From assembly GCF_024055715.1 (NCBI RefSeq), contig NZ_JAMXMV010000001.1, positions 186,001 to 250,000 on the forward strand: DNA of 64,000 bases, in the 5' to 3' direction. Made by a program: the position numbers and the translations under genes. The notes beneath the pieces were generated by a model. It did not search any database. It saw nothing but the letters and a program-made list of their open reading frames with translations, and was not told the DNA's origin. Positions 24,863 to 34,093 of the stretch are shown here, piece after piece. Positions within the stretch are counted from its first letter, which is position 1, and the number at the start of each line of letters is the position of its first letter. Source of the stretch: Actinoallomurus soli. Lineage in GTDB: Bacteria > Actinomycetota > Actinomycetes > Streptosporangiales > Streptosporangiaceae.

Positions 24863-27568
24863 CTAGGCCGGGCTGGGTTCGTTGCCCGCCGCGGCGGCTT
24901 CGGAGCCCGCAGCGGCGGCTCCGGAGCCCGCGGCGGCCTGAGCCTCTACGTCGGCCTGGAGGCCTGCGGCGCCGGATCTGGAGTCCGCGGCGATCTCCGG
25001 CACTGCCACGGCATCGAAACCTGCGGCGGCCTGAAGCCCGTCCGCGGCGCTCTTGAGGTCCGCGGCGGCGTGGAGGCCTGCGGCGGCCTGAGCCTCCACG
25101 GCGGCCCGGAGGTCGGCGGCGACCTCGAGATTCGTGGTGGCCTGAGACTGCGCGACGGCCTCGGATCCGGCGGCGGTCTGGACGTCGTCGCCGGTGTCCC
25201 GCGCGTGTCCGTTCAGCATCTTCGGGCGGTAGACGTCCCACAGCTCGCTCAGGAAGAAGTGGCCGAAGCGCTCCAGGGCGGCGAGACCGTCCGGCCCCTC
25301 CGTGCGGAACGTGGTGAGCTGCCGGGCGAAGTCGTCCAGGCCGAGGCGGAGGATGCCGGCCCCCGCGATGGCGGCGCCGTCCTCCTCGTCCTCCATCACG
25401 TGTCCTTCGAAGACGCGGAAGAACAGTGTCGTGGTGTCCGGCCAGACGCGCGTCGCCGCGCGGTGGCGGATGTCCTTCCACCCGGAGAGGGTGCGGGGCC
25501 GGCCCGTGGAGTCGGTGAAGTGCAGGCGATACCGCATGAGCTTGCGGTCCGGCGCACTTCCCGGACAGAACAGGTTGAACCAGCCCCGCTGGATCTGACA
25601 CCGGCCCCCGCAGACAGCGGCGTCGATCCATCCCTCGGCCCGTGCCGTGTGCTCGGGCTCCTCCAGGAAGCGGTTCACGTCGTCGACGGTGATGGTGAGC
25701 CGGAACCCGAGTCGGTCCCCGTGCTGCCGGCCCGCCTGCTCCCCCGCCCCGGGAGCGTGCTCACCCTCGGCGTAGAACCCCTTCATCTCCTCGGTGAACG
25801 ACAGCGACGTGAGCTCCGCGGCACCCCTGCCGACCTGGGGAGCACTCGCCGTGCCGTTCACCGCCCCTCCGACCGGGCGCGTCCCGTGAGCGCGCCCGGC
25901 GTTCTCCAGCAACCGCGTGCACATCCGGTCGGACAGCGCCGCGATCGTCAGTGACGGGTTCGGCCCGACCGCGCCGGGCAGCGCCGCCCCGTCCGCGATG
26001 TACAGACCGGGGAACCCGTGCACCTCCCCGAACGGGTCGCAGACCCCCTCGGCGGGGGTACGCCCCATCGGCGCCCCGCCCCCCGGGTGCACCGTGATGA
26101 TGCGCTTGCGGAACCACATCGGGTTGTCGGCGTAGGTCGCGCCGAGCACGGCCGCGATCCGCTTCATCGTGGAACGCAGCCGCACGAAGTACTCCTCGCT
26201 CGTCTTGGTCGTCCAGTCGGCGTCCAGCCGCCCGTCGCGCAGGCGCAGCACGCCGTCCGGGACGTCGCGGCCCATGCCGAGCAGCGGCAGCGAGCTGACC
26301 GACAGCGCCCCGTCGCCGATCAACTGGGACAGCTCACCGGACAGGTTGGTGTCCGGCGCGTGGGAGATGAACGAGACGAACCGCTCGAATATCAGACGGA
26401 CCACCCGCGAGATCTCGTGCGCGACGTCGGCCTGCTCCACCATCCAGCCGACGAAGTTCGGATAGCCGCCGTCCTCGATGTACGCGCCGCGCCCCGCGCC
26501 CGGCACGCCGTCGACCTCGTCGGGGAGCCGGATCGCGCTGGTGATCGTCGGACCCCGGCTGGCGTCGAGCGGCCGGATCCGGTCCCGGTCGGTGGCCCGC
26601 AGCAGGAAGGTCAGCAGGTCGCCGTTGCCGGTGAACCGGGTGCCGAGCGCGTCGCTCAGGCCCGGGAACCGCTCCCGGTCGCGCAGCAGCAGGTACGTCG
26701 TGCCGTACGCGCCGGCGGCCAGCACCAGGCGATCACACGAGATGGTCCCCGGCTCCGGACCGCGGTCCTTCGCGAGGGGGTCGTGCCGGACGTAGTCCAC
26801 CTCGTAGCCGCCCTCCGGGCGCGGCCTGATCCCGCGCACCTCGTGCAGGGTGCGCAGGTCCGCGCCGTGATGCCGGGCGGCCGACAGGTAGGTGTGGTCG
26901 AGGCTGTTCTTGGCCCCGTCGTTGCAGCCCAGGTAGCACTCGCCGCAGAGTCGGCAGGTGCGGCGTTCCACGCCGTGCAGGTTGCCGAACCGGGGCTCGG
27001 CGATGGGCAGCCCGAGCCCGGGCTCGGCCCCCGGCGTCGGTGCGAAGCTGACCGCCAGTGACGGCAGCTGCCAGTCGAGCCCGAGCTCGGCCGCCGCGTC
27101 CTGCATCGCATGGGCCTTCGCGGTGTTCGCGAAGGCGGGATGGTCCAGCGGGTAGGGCGTGCCCCCGAGCATGCCCTCGACCGCGTCGTAGTGCGGGTCC
27201 AGCTCCGCGCGGCTCACCGGCCAGGTCTCGCACCCGCCCCCGGGCAGCGCCTGGTCCTTGACGAACCACTCCTCGTCCTTGCGCAGCAGGACGTTGGCGT
27301 AGATCAGCGAACCGCCGCCCAGGCCGCTGGAGACGACCGAGTCGAACCCGCGGAACCCCCACACGTCGTACAGCCCGTACAGCCCCTCGCCCGGGTCCCA
27401 GAAGGCGCGGCTCATCTGCGCCGGGGTGCGGGCGAAGGTGCCGGGCGGGTAGTCCTGCCCCCGCTCGAGGAGCACCACCGACAGACCCGCCTCCGCCAGG
27501 CGGTAGGCGGCGACGGAGCCGCCGAAGCCGGAACCGACCACGACGACGTCGGCGTGTTCGCCGTTCAT
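24863..27568 (-). CDS. Cholesterol oxidase-like GMC oxidoreductase with extra C-terminal domain and Ala-rich tail
   Basis: A 901-residue FAD protein. Residues 1-575 are a GMC oxidoreductase of the ChoD/cholesterol-oxidase type: GSGFGGS at 12-18, a four-Cys cluster (205, 208, 211, 215) in TCRLCGECYLGCNDGAKNS, and a C-terminal GMC domain ending in a VGPNPSLTIAALSDR motif. Residues about 590-790 form a second beta-rich domain. The last ~110 residues are an Ala/Gly/Asp low-complexity tail with repeats such as VEAQAAAG. The ATG overlaps the upstream hydrolase stop (ATGA) and its ribosome-binding site lies in a 69-bp repeat. A role in sterol or other hydrophobic alcohol oxidation is inferred from family only. 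Confidence 0.85.
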   Translation of the reverse strand: MNGEHADVVVVGSGFGGSVAAYRLAEAGLSVVLLERGQDYPPGTFARTPAQMSRAFWDPGEGLYGLYDVWGFRGFDSVVSSGLGGGSLIYANVLLRKDEEWFVKDQALPGGGCETWPVSRAELDPHYDAVEGMLGGTPYPLDHPAFANTAKAHAMQDAAAELGLDWQLPSLAVSFAPTPGAEPGLGLPIAEPRFGNLHGVERRTCRLCGECYLGCNDGAKNSLDHTYLSAARHHGADLRTLHEVRGIRPRPEGGYEVDYVRHDPLAKDRGPEPGTISCDRLVLAAGAYGTTYLLLRDRERFPGLSDALGTRFTGNGDLLTFLLRATDRDRIRPLDASRGPTITSAIRLPDEVDGVPGAGRGAYIEDGGYPNFVGWMVEQADVAHEISRVVRLIFERFVSFISHAPDTNLSGELSQLIGDGALSVSSLPLLGMGRDVPDGVLRLRDGRLDADWTTKTSEEYFVRLRSTMKRIAAVLGATYADNPMWFRKRIITVHPGGGAPMGRTPAEGVCDPFGEVHGFPGLYIADGAALPGAVGPNPSLTIAALSDRMCTRLLENAGRAHGTRPVGGAVNGTASAPQVGRGAAELTSLSFTEEMKGFYAEGEHAPGAGEQAGRQHGDRLGFRLTITVDDVNRFLEEPEHTARAEGWIDAAVCGGRCQIQRGWFNLFCPGSAPDRKLMRYRLHFTDSTGRPRTLSGWKDIRHRAATRVWPDTTTLFFRVFEGHVMEDEEDGAAIAGAGILRLGLDDFARQLTTFRTEGPDGLAALERFGHFFLSELWDVYRPKMLNGHARDTGDDVQTAAGSEAVAQSQATTNLEVAADLRAAVEAQAAAGLHAAADLKSAADGLQAAAGFDAVAVPEIAADSRSGAAGLQADVEAQAAAGSGAAAAGSEAAAAGNEPSPA

Positions 27569-28860
27569 GAGACCTCCTTCGTCGGAGGGGTGACCAGAGG
27601 TGCTGTGCTCATCGGCTCACTCGCTCCGCTCGCCCGCGAGACCTCCTTCGTCGGAGGGGTGACCAGAGGTGCTGTGCTCATCGGCTCACTCGCTCCGCTC
27701 GCTCGCGAGACCTCCTTCGTCGGAGGGGTGACCGGGGGTGCTGTGCTCATCGGTTCACTCGCTGGCGAGGCCTGCCGCTTCAGGAAATCGAGGATCTTCG
27801 GGAAGACGTCGACGTGGGCGTTCTCGCCGATGAAGGGATCGATGTGACCGTAGCCGGGGAGGGAGACGAACTCCTGCAGCCCGGGCCGGGCCTGTTCGAG
27901 TGCCTCGTGACAGGCGGCGTTCGCCCCGGGGAAGACGCGGTTGACGTCTCCTGACAGCAACAGGACCGGGGTGGTGACCTCGCCGGCCCGCGTCAGGTAG
28001 GCGTCGGGCAGGGCCGCGTGGCGCGGGTCGGCCGGGTCGTACTTGACGGCCTGACCGGCCGACACCATCTTGCGGATGTGCCGGAAGTAGTGGACTCCGG
28101 TCGGGCCGAGCAGGTCCGCGATCCGCCGATGGGTGACGGGCGAGAGGTTCTCGTGCTCGTACAGGGCCGGATGACCGCTGCCCCACATGAAGCTGATCAT
28201 GTGGCAGTCGCGGACGTCGCACTCGCGGTGGAACAGCGACACCAGGCGGGAGAGCATCCAGCCGCGGGTGAGCGGCGGGGCCTCGCCGAAGCGCGAGTCC
28301 AGGAACGACACGCCGATGAGGTACTCCGACAGGCCCGGGCCGGCCGCGAGCTTGCACCGCGACCAGGTGGGCACGCGGGGGACCAGGGAGACGCTGTTGC
28401 TCACGAAGCTCGTGACGCCGTCCAGGGCGCCGCCGAAGAGACTCATCGAGAACGACAGCGACCCGAGGCAGTGCGCGATCACGTGCACCCGCCTGTCGCC
28501 CACGTGCCGGCGCAGCTCGCGCAGGGCGGCCGGATGGTCCCAGTCCGCGATGTCGTCGAGCGTGTAGCGGTGCGTCTCGGCGTCGTACGGCAGCCGCGAG
28601 CTCATGCGGAAGTCGAGCGCCCAGACGTCGGTGAACCCGTTGTCCAGCAGGACGCTCACCAGGTTCCGGTGCTCGGGCATGACGAACATGTCGATGGACG
28701 CCGTGAGCCCGTGCAGCAGGAGCACGACGTCGTCGCAGTCGCCGCGCCGGAAGCGTGTCAGGTTGAGACCGAGGCCGTCTTCCGTCGAGAACGGGTGCAC
28801 GGACACGTCGGCGTCGGTCACGCCCTCGAGGGTGTACCGCGCCGGGACACGTCGCTCCAT
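27565..28860 (-). CDS. Alpha/beta hydrolase with Cys at the nucleophile position, coupled to the GMC gene
   Basis: A 431-residue alpha/beta-hydrolase fold protein. The oxyanion region LLLHGLTAS (about 47-55) is normal, but the nucleophile elbow reads AHCLGS with Cys131 where lipases and esterases have Ser. The acid (LLLSGDVNRVF) and catalytic His (GYGHIDPF) are present. The C-terminus from about residue 365 is the 23-residue repeat. I start at ATG 28860, which has AGGAGGTGA six bases upstream. Its stop overlaps the GMC start by four bases. Some bacteria appear to carry GMC and hydrolase domains in one polypeptide, so a joint pathway is likely. Confidence 0.82.
   Translation of the reverse strand: MERRVPARYTLEGVTDADVSVHPFSTEDGLGLNLTRFRRGDCDDVVLLLHGLTASIDMFVMPEHRNLVSVLLDNGFTDVWALDFRMSSRLPYDAETHRYTLDDIADWDHPAALRELRRHVGDRRVHVIAHCLGSLSFSMSLFGGALDGVTSFVSNSVSLVPRVPTWSRCKLAAGPGLSEYLIGVSFLDSRFGEAPPLTRGWMLSRLVSLFHRECDVRDCHMISFMWGSGHPALYEHENLSPVTHRRIADLLGPTGVHYFRHIRKMVSAGQAVKYDPADPRHAALPDAYLTRAGEVTTPVLLLSGDVNRVFPGANAACHEALEQARPGLQEFVSLPGYGHIDPFIGENAHVDVFPKILDFLKRQASPASEPMSTAPPVTPPTKEVSRASGASEPMSTAPLVTPPTKEVSRASGASEPMSTAPLVTPPTKEVS
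27569..27775 (-). repeat. Three tandem 69-bp repeats that carry a ribosome-binding site
   Basis: Copies start at 27569, 27638 and 27707 (period 69, 23 codons); copies 1 and 2 are nearly identical, copy 3 is diverged. On the minus strand each ends with GAAGGAGGTCTC. In copy 1 this places GAAGGAGG four bases before the GMC start codon. The array also encodes the last ~65 residues of the hydrolase as repeats of ASEPMSTAPLVTPPTKEVS. A diverged relative is at 46153-46214. Confidence 0.93.
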
Positions 28861-28951
28861 GCCTCTCACCTCCTGCCTCCGGACACACAATGGCAGGCGC
28901 GAGGGTGCGCGCGGCATCGTGGTAAACCCTGATTCCGCCCTTACGGGGGGA

Positions 28952-31855
28952 CTAAGGGTTCTGGTTCAGCGCGCTGACGATACCGACCCGGGACGACACT
29001 CCGAGCTTGGCGAAGATGTGCGACATGTGCGTCTCGACGGTCCGGATGCTGAGGAACAGGCGCTCGGCGATCTGCTGGTTCGTGCACCCCTCGGCGACGA
29101 GCGTCGCCACCTCGAACTCGCGCCGCGACAGTCCGTGCGGACCGCCCGCCCGGCCGGTCGCCCCCGGCACGCGGACGCCGACCCTGCGCTGCGCCTGTAC
29201 GGCCTGCGCGTGGAGGGTACGGGCGCCGCACGCGGCGAAGATCTCCGCGGCGGCGCCGAGCTCGGCACGGGCCTGCGCGCGTTCGCCGGCGGCCGTGTAG
29301 GCGATGCCGGCGCGGAGCCTCGCCCGTCCGGCGTGGATCCGCATGCCGCCGTTGTCGAGGATGGCGGCCGCGGCCTGGGCCTGCTCGGCGGCGACGTCCG
29401 GAGCGGACGCCGTCAGCGCGTGCGCGCGGGCCAGCATGGCGAAGCCGCCGTTCGTCTCCAGGCCGGGCCGGGCGAGCACGTCGGCGCGGTCCGCCCAGGC
29501 CATGGCGTCCTGCGTCCGTTCCCGCGTGGCGTCCACGTCGGCCAGCGTCTCGCAGCAGGCCATCAGCGTGCCGGGATCGAGCTGGGGGTCGTCGAAGTCA
29601 CCGCAGGCGGCGATGAGCTCCTCCGCGCCCTCGTCCAGGCGCCCGGCGTGGATGAGCGCCATCCCGCGGGCGTACCGGGCCACGGCGGCCCACCACTCCC
29701 GGCGGCCGAGGCTCAGGCCGACCAGGTCCTCGCCGAGGCGTACGGCGGACTCGTGGTCACCGGACCAGGTGGCGGCCAGGCACTGCTGCGTCATCGCGAA
29801 GCCGAGCGACTCGTTCGAGCGCAGGAGGCGGGCCACCTCCGCGGCCTCCTCGATGGCGGCGGCCGCCTCCTGCAGCCGCCCGAGCATGGTCAGGGTCTGT
29901 GCCTGACCTGCCGACATGTACGGGAGCAACGAGCTCTGCCCGGTGTTGCGGGCCACCGTCAGGAACCGACCGAAGTGCTGCAGGGCGTCGGAGTACCGGC
30001 CCATCATCAGTTCCAGCCAGCCGAGCCAGATGTGCGTGTCGAGCCAGTCGGCGAGGTGGTCGTCCGGCGCGACCGCCATGAGGTCGGCGGCCACCGTCGC
30101 GTAGCGTGCGGCGTCGTCGATCAGCCCTGCGGCGTACGCGGGCATCGGGCGTACGGCGGCGACCGCCAGCACCAGGCTGGGCTCCCAGCCGTCGGCGCTC
30201 TCCGGCATCAGGTCCAGTACGGCCTGGGCGGCGCGGAAGTCGCTGCGCCTCAGGCTCTCGGTGACCAGCCGTACGCGGAGCTCGACGGCGGCGGGGGCCT
30301 GGGTGTCGGGGATCCGCCGCAGCTCGTCGAGGAGGAGCGCACGGGCCTCGTGCGGCCGGTCGAGCTGGCGCTCCATGATGCCGCACAGCCGGGCCGCGCG
30401 GGCGCGGCGCGGGAAGTCGTCGGGCGGCAGCAGGCGGAGCAGCTCCCGCGCGGTGTCCTTGCCCTCGGCGAGCCGGCCGCTGACCGCCTGCGCCCGCGCG
30501 AGCTCCAGCAGCAGCCCCAGTCTCATGTCCGGGTCGTCCGGGCCGAGCCGGAGCGCCTCCTCCAGCCAGTGCGCGGCGGTCGCGGGCGCCTGCGCGGCGA
30601 CCGAGCGGGCCGCCTCGACGAGTGTCGCGATCGCCGCCTGATCGCCGACTCTCGCGGAACGCTCGACGTGCGGGGCGCGCACCCTCGCCGGGGCGCGCAG
30701 GTCCGCCAGCCGGGCGGCGATCCGGGCGTGCACGGCGTGCCGCCAGCCCGCCGCCGCGGACTCGTACGCCGCGTGCCGCACGAGGGGATGCCGGAACCGG
30801 AACCGGCCCGGCGCCGACGGCCGTACGACGTCGCGGGCGACCAGTTCGTTGATCGCCTGGAGGGTGAGCTCCTCGGACGTCTCGGCCGTCACCGCGGCGA
30901 AGGCGGGTTCGAACTCGTCGCCGGCGACGGCCGCCGCCCGCGCGACGAGCAGGGCGGTCGCGGACAGACCGCTCAGCTCCATGCCCAGCGCCGCCCGCAC
31001 GGCCGGGGGCAGCTCGCCGATTCCGGCGGGTTCGCCGGTGCCGTCGGGCGTCCCGGCGCCCGTCTCCATGCGGGCGAGCGCGTCGAGATAGAAGGGGTTC
31101 CCGCCGCTGGCCTCGTACAGCGCCCTGCGCCGGGCGTGGTTCACCTGCGGGCCGAGGAGCTCGCCGACCTCCGCCTCGCTGAGCGGATCGACCGGGATCC
31201 GCGTCGCGATCTCCATCAGCGCGGCCAGCCTGGGCGAGGACTGGGCCGGCCGGTAGGCCACCGCCACCAGCAGCCGTCCGGGCGGGGGATGACGAGCCAG
31301 GTGGTCGAGCAGCTCGACCGTCGCCTCGTCCGCCCAGTGCACGTCGTCGAGGATCAGCACCAGACCCTCGGGTGCGGCCAGTTCCTCCAGCAGCCGCCGG
31401 ACGGCGCGGTAGAGGTGGTATCGGCCGGTGGCGGACGCGAACGCGTCGGCGTCGCCGGTCGCGGTGACCGAGAGCGCGGGGAAGATCGTGGCCAGCAGCC
31501 CGGCCGCCGGCGCGCCGAGCCGCTCGGGCAGCTCCTTCGCGACCGTCTCCAGGCGGTCGTCCAGCGCGTCGAGCACGGCGCCGAACGGCATCTCCTCGAA
31601 CTCGGTGGCCCGCCCGGACAGAACGGGCAGCCGGCGCCGGGCGGCCTCGGCGGCCAGCTCCTCCAGCAGCCGTGTCTTTCCCGCACCGGGATCTCCGGCC
31701 AGGCCCACGAAGCTGAACGTGCCGTCGGCCGCGTCGTCGAGGAGGGTGGTGAAGCCGTCGAGGACGTCGCGGCGCCCGACCAGGGGTGGGTCGATCTCTC
31801 CTGTCATGCCCGCGGTCGACGATGCACCGGTCGAGGCGCCGACACGACGATCCAT
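28952..31855 (-). CDS. LAL-type LuxR transcriptional regulator with AAA ATPase domain
   Basis: A 967-residue regulator. The N-terminal ATPase has Walker A GDPGAGKT at 54-61 and Walker B LVLILDDVHWAD near 165-176. A long helical, TPR-like middle follows, and the C-terminus is a LuxR helix-turn-helix (LSRREFEVATLVAEGCTNQQ then IAERLFLSIRTVETHMSHIF). These large proteins bind ATP and an inducer and activate nearby catabolic or secondary-metabolism genes. Orientation and proximity suggest it may control the hydrolase-GMC operon, which begins 91 bases downstream of its stop. Start ATG 31855 has AAGGA at a good distance; an internal ATG at 31807 is an alternative. Confidence 0.9.
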   Translation of the reverse strand: MDRRVGASTGASSTAGMTGEIDPPLVGRRDVLDGFTTLLDDAADGTFSFVGLAGDPGAGKTRLLEELAAEAARRRLPVLSGRATEFEEMPFGAVLDALDDRLETVAKELPERLGAPAAGLLATIFPALSVTATGDADAFASATGRYHLYRAVRRLLEELAAPEGLVLILDDVHWADEATVELLDHLARHPPPGRLLVAVAYRPAQSSPRLAALMEIATRIPVDPLSEAEVGELLGPQVNHARRRALYEASGGNPFYLDALARMETGAGTPDGTGEPAGIGELPPAVRAALGMELSGLSATALLVARAAAVAGDEFEPAFAAVTAETSEELTLQAINELVARDVVRPSAPGRFRFRHPLVRHAAYESAAAGWRHAVHARIAARLADLRAPARVRAPHVERSARVGDQAAIATLVEAARSVAAQAPATAAHWLEEALRLGPDDPDMRLGLLLELARAQAVSGRLAEGKDTARELLRLLPPDDFPRRARAARLCGIMERQLDRPHEARALLLDELRRIPDTQAPAAVELRVRLVTESLRRSDFRAAQAVLDLMPESADGWEPSLVLAVAAVRPMPAYAAGLIDDAARYATVAADLMAVAPDDHLADWLDTHIWLGWLELMMGRYSDALQHFGRFLTVARNTGQSSLLPYMSAGQAQTLTMLGRLQEAAAAIEEAAEVARLLRSNESLGFAMTQQCLAATWSGDHESAVRLGEDLVGLSLGRREWWAAVARYARGMALIHAGRLDEGAEELIAACGDFDDPQLDPGTLMACCETLADVDATRERTQDAMAWADRADVLARPGLETNGGFAMLARAHALTASAPDVAAEQAQAAAAILDNGGMRIHAGRARLRAGIAYTAAGERAQARAELGAAAEIFAACGARTLHAQAVQAQRRVGVRVPGATGRAGGPHGLSRREFEVATLVAEGCTNQQIAERLFLSIRTVETHMSHIFAKLGVSSRVGIVSALNQNP

Positions 31856-32038
31856 ACCGTGTCCTTGGAGGTGGCGGTGATTCGGCCCTGCTGCGGCCCA
31901 AGGGGTCGCCATCGGCAGTTTACCGAGAGCGGCCTTTTCGCGTCCTCGCCGGCGTTTCGCACTTCACCTGGTCAACCGCATGTCAGGAAATCGGTAATCA
32001 GATTGTTACTCCAATAGGCACGTCGACGGAAGAAAGCT

Positions 32039-32578
32039 TCACGCCTGCGGGACGGTGAGCGCGGCCCACACCGCCTTGCCGGCCCTGGGCAGGGGCGTCC
32101 AGCCCCACGTGCAGCTGAGGGCCTCGATGACGTGCAGCCCGCGGCCGTTCTCGGCGATGTCGCAGGGGTCGCGTATGAGGGGCTCCTGGCGGCTGGCGTC
32201 CGCGACGACGCACACGACGAGGGAGCCGTGCCGGACGAGGGTCAGCCTGATCGGCCGGTCGTCGGTGGTCGTGAAACCCGCGGGCAGGCCGTAGCGCAGG
32301 GCGTTGGTGACCAGTTCGGAGACGATGACCGTCGCGTCGTCCGCCAGGTCGGCCAGCCCCCAGGCCCGCAGCGTGGCGATGGTGAACTCGCGCGCCATCC
32401 CGGGCGCGGCGCCGTTGGCCCGCAGGGGGCACATCGCGTCCTGTGAGTGGCCGAACACCGGACCGTACGCCACGAGCCGGGGCAGCACGTAAGCGCTGTC
32501 GCGCACGCTCGCCGGGGAGGAGGGCTCCTCGGCGAGTTCGTGCCGGGCAGATGTACAGCTCGTGCGATAGGGGGGCAT
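32039..32578 (-). CDS. HATPase_c anti-sigma factor-like ATP-binding protein
   Basis: A 179-residue protein with a GHKL ATPase domain of the RsbW/SpoIIAB type: VSELVTNALRYG (N-box), DASRQEP and the GRGLHVIEALSCTWGW (G-box) motif. Streptomycete-type relatives control developmental or stress sigma factors by phosphorylating anti-anti-sigma proteins or serve as regulatory ATP-binding proteins. No sigma or anti-sigma antagonist gene is adjacent. ATG 32578 follows GGAGG at seven bases. The C-terminal part is complete. Confidence 0.83.
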   Translation of the reverse strand: MPPYRTSCTSARHELAEEPSSPASVRDSAYVLPRLVAYGPVFGHSQDAMCPLRANGAAPGMAREFTIATLRAWGLADLADDATVIVSELVTNALRYGLPAGFTTTDDRPIRLTLVRHGSLVVCVVADASRQEPLIRDPCDIAENGRGLHVIEALSCTWGWTPLPRAGKAVWAALTVPQA

Positions 32579-33186
32579 CTGGCGGCCTCCAGACGACTCG
32601 GGCGGGCCGAGTAGGGCTTGATCGGCTATCTTCCCCCGGAGCGCGAGCAGATGCAAGAACTGATGCACAATCAGATGCACGTGCAAATGCGCGTCCCAAT
32701 CGCACCGTCAGTGCGCTCCCGGCCCACGGCCCGACAGGCCGGACCGGCTGCGGTACGGCCGGAGACGCACGACGGCCACGACGACGCTGCGCCACCCCGG
32801 CGGCGGCGCGTCCGCAGGCGGCCCGGGCTCGCGTCGCCGTCCTCAGATCCCGTAAGAGTGATTCGCGCGGTGTCTTCCTCCCTGCGCGGGCGTCCTTATT
32901 CGGACGCGTCCATGGATAGCGCGGCGAACACTGATCGCCGGGATTCGGGGGAATTCGCCGCGAGCCTTTGCCGGTCGATTGCCGCGTGCGGCGATCTTCC
33001 ATTTGAGTGGCCGGGTAGTCACTCATCGGCGAACGACCGCGGACGCGGTCCGGCGGGATTCACCCTAATTCCCGGCATCTGCCGTCTGCAGTGCCGTACG
33101 CCGTGAAGAGGCCATGTCCGGGCCAATGGTCGACTCGCCGAAGTCATTCCCCGAAACAGGGGACCGGTGACGTAATAGGAGAGTCG
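32579..33186. other. Divergent gene-free region with four 12-bp iterons
   Basis: This 608-base stretch should hold the promoters of the anti-sigma-like gene and the TNT gene. A set of direct repeats GATGCA(A/C) starts at 32650, 32662 and 32674, with a weaker copy at 32686, all exactly 12 bases apart. They lie 72 to 115 bases upstream of the anti-sigma-like gene. The frames that cross this region have no recognisable similarity. Just before 33187 there is a good ribosome-binding site (AGGAGAG) for the TNT gene. Confidence 0.5.
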
Positions 33187-34089
33187 ATGCAGTTCTCGCG
33201 ACAACCGGCATGGGGCTTCCGCAGGGGGGCGACCGCGGCGGCGACGTTCGGTCTCACGGTCATGCTGGCCGTGAGCGCGGCGCCCGCCGGCGCGGACACC
33301 GCGCGTCCCGAAGCGGTGTCACCGAGCGCGCCCTGCGCCTCCACCGACCCGCTGCACTCGCCCATGAGCACCCTCGCGAACCGGGACGATTGCTCGGCCT
33401 CGCCGGTCGCCTCCGTGAGCGGCGGATCGGACGGCGTACCGCCTGCCGAGGCGACGTTCGGATCCGACGACGAAGAGCAGGGGAGTGGCCAGTCGCAGCG
33501 GATACGACGCCGCCGCCCGGCGTCCCCCGCCCCGGCTCGCGGGTTCCTGTGCGGCCCGCCCTTCGTGAAGGGCAACCCTCTCCTCGGTCCGGCCTTTCTC
33601 CCGAGGAAAGGTCTCATCGGTTCGCTCCTCTTCAACTACATTCGCTACGGGGGGCTGACGCCGGAGCAGTTCCTTGCCAAATACCGGTCCGCCACCGGCT
33701 GGATCTTCCCGCCGGACGACGGATTCGCCCGGAACAGCCTGGGTCAGCTCCTGCGTTTCCGGGTGACGCTCTTCCCCAAGCAGTACATCGACCGATTCGG
33801 TAACGAGTTCGGCCGCTTCCTCGCCGCCGGCGGGACCTGGTTCATCGAGCGCTCGCTTCCGCCGGACAGCCTGAACACCCCGGCGGACGACCCGGCGCAC
33901 ATCTGCAATTACCACCTCTACCGGGTCCTCAAGTCCTTCGACGTGGACGGCGGACCGGCCGCGCCCTGGTTCGAGCAGCCGGGCGGTGGCCTGCAGTACG
34001 CCATCAACCCCGCCTACCTGCCGGCCGGGGCGACCGCGCCCTTCATCCCGTGGCTGGTGGACAACGGGTACCTGCAGCGGGTCGTCTGA
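33187..34089 (+). CDS. Secreted TNT-domain NAD(P)+ glycohydrolase (putative toxin)
   Basis: A 300-residue protein with a Sec signal peptide (about 1-37, ending AGAD), a disordered Ser/Asp/Arg-rich spacer (about 38-118), and a C-terminal TNT domain (about 120-300). Diagnostic TNT features are RYGGLTPEQFLAKY, WIFPPDDGF, DRFGNEFGRFLAAGG, ERSLPPDSLN, APWFEQPGGGLQY and the terminal LVDNGYLQRV. The Gln270 in GGGLQY corresponds to the catalytic Gln of the tuberculosis necrotizing toxin, which hydrolyses NAD+. Cys residues around the domain (FLCGPP, HICNYH) suggest disulfides, as in secreted fungal NADases. It has its own exposed signal peptide instead of a secretion-system fusion. A small gene follows after four bases. 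Confidence 0.88.
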   Translation: MQFSRQPAWGFRRGATAAATFGLTVMLAVSAAPAGADTARPEAVSPSAPCASTDPLHSPMSTLANRDDCSASPVASVSGGSDGVPPAEATFGSDDEEQGSGQSQRIRRRRPASPAPARGFLCGPPFVKGNPLLGPAFLPRKGLIGSLLFNYIRYGGLTPEQFLAKYRSATGWIFPPDDGFARNSLGQLLRFRVTLFPKQYIDRFGNEFGRFLAAGGTWFIERSLPPDSLNTPADDPAHICNYHLYRVLKSFDVDGGPAAPWFEQPGGGLQYAINPAYLPAGATAPFIPWLVDNGYLQRVV

Positions 34090-34093
34090 CGGC

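Noticed and set aside
24266-25954. 562-residue plus-strand frame through the repeat patch
   Set aside because: Its first part is low-complexity and the remainder is antisense to the GMC gene. No ribosome-binding site or motif supports it.
28604-32017. 1137-residue open frame on the plus strand
   Set aside because: It is antisense to the LAL regulator, which has Walker and LuxR motifs. The frame is an effect of high GC content and has no recognisable domain.
32618-33106. Plus-strand ORF before the TNT gene
   Set aside because: No recognisable motif, an odd repeated Met pattern caused by the 12-bp iterons, and overlap with the promoter region of two divergent genes.
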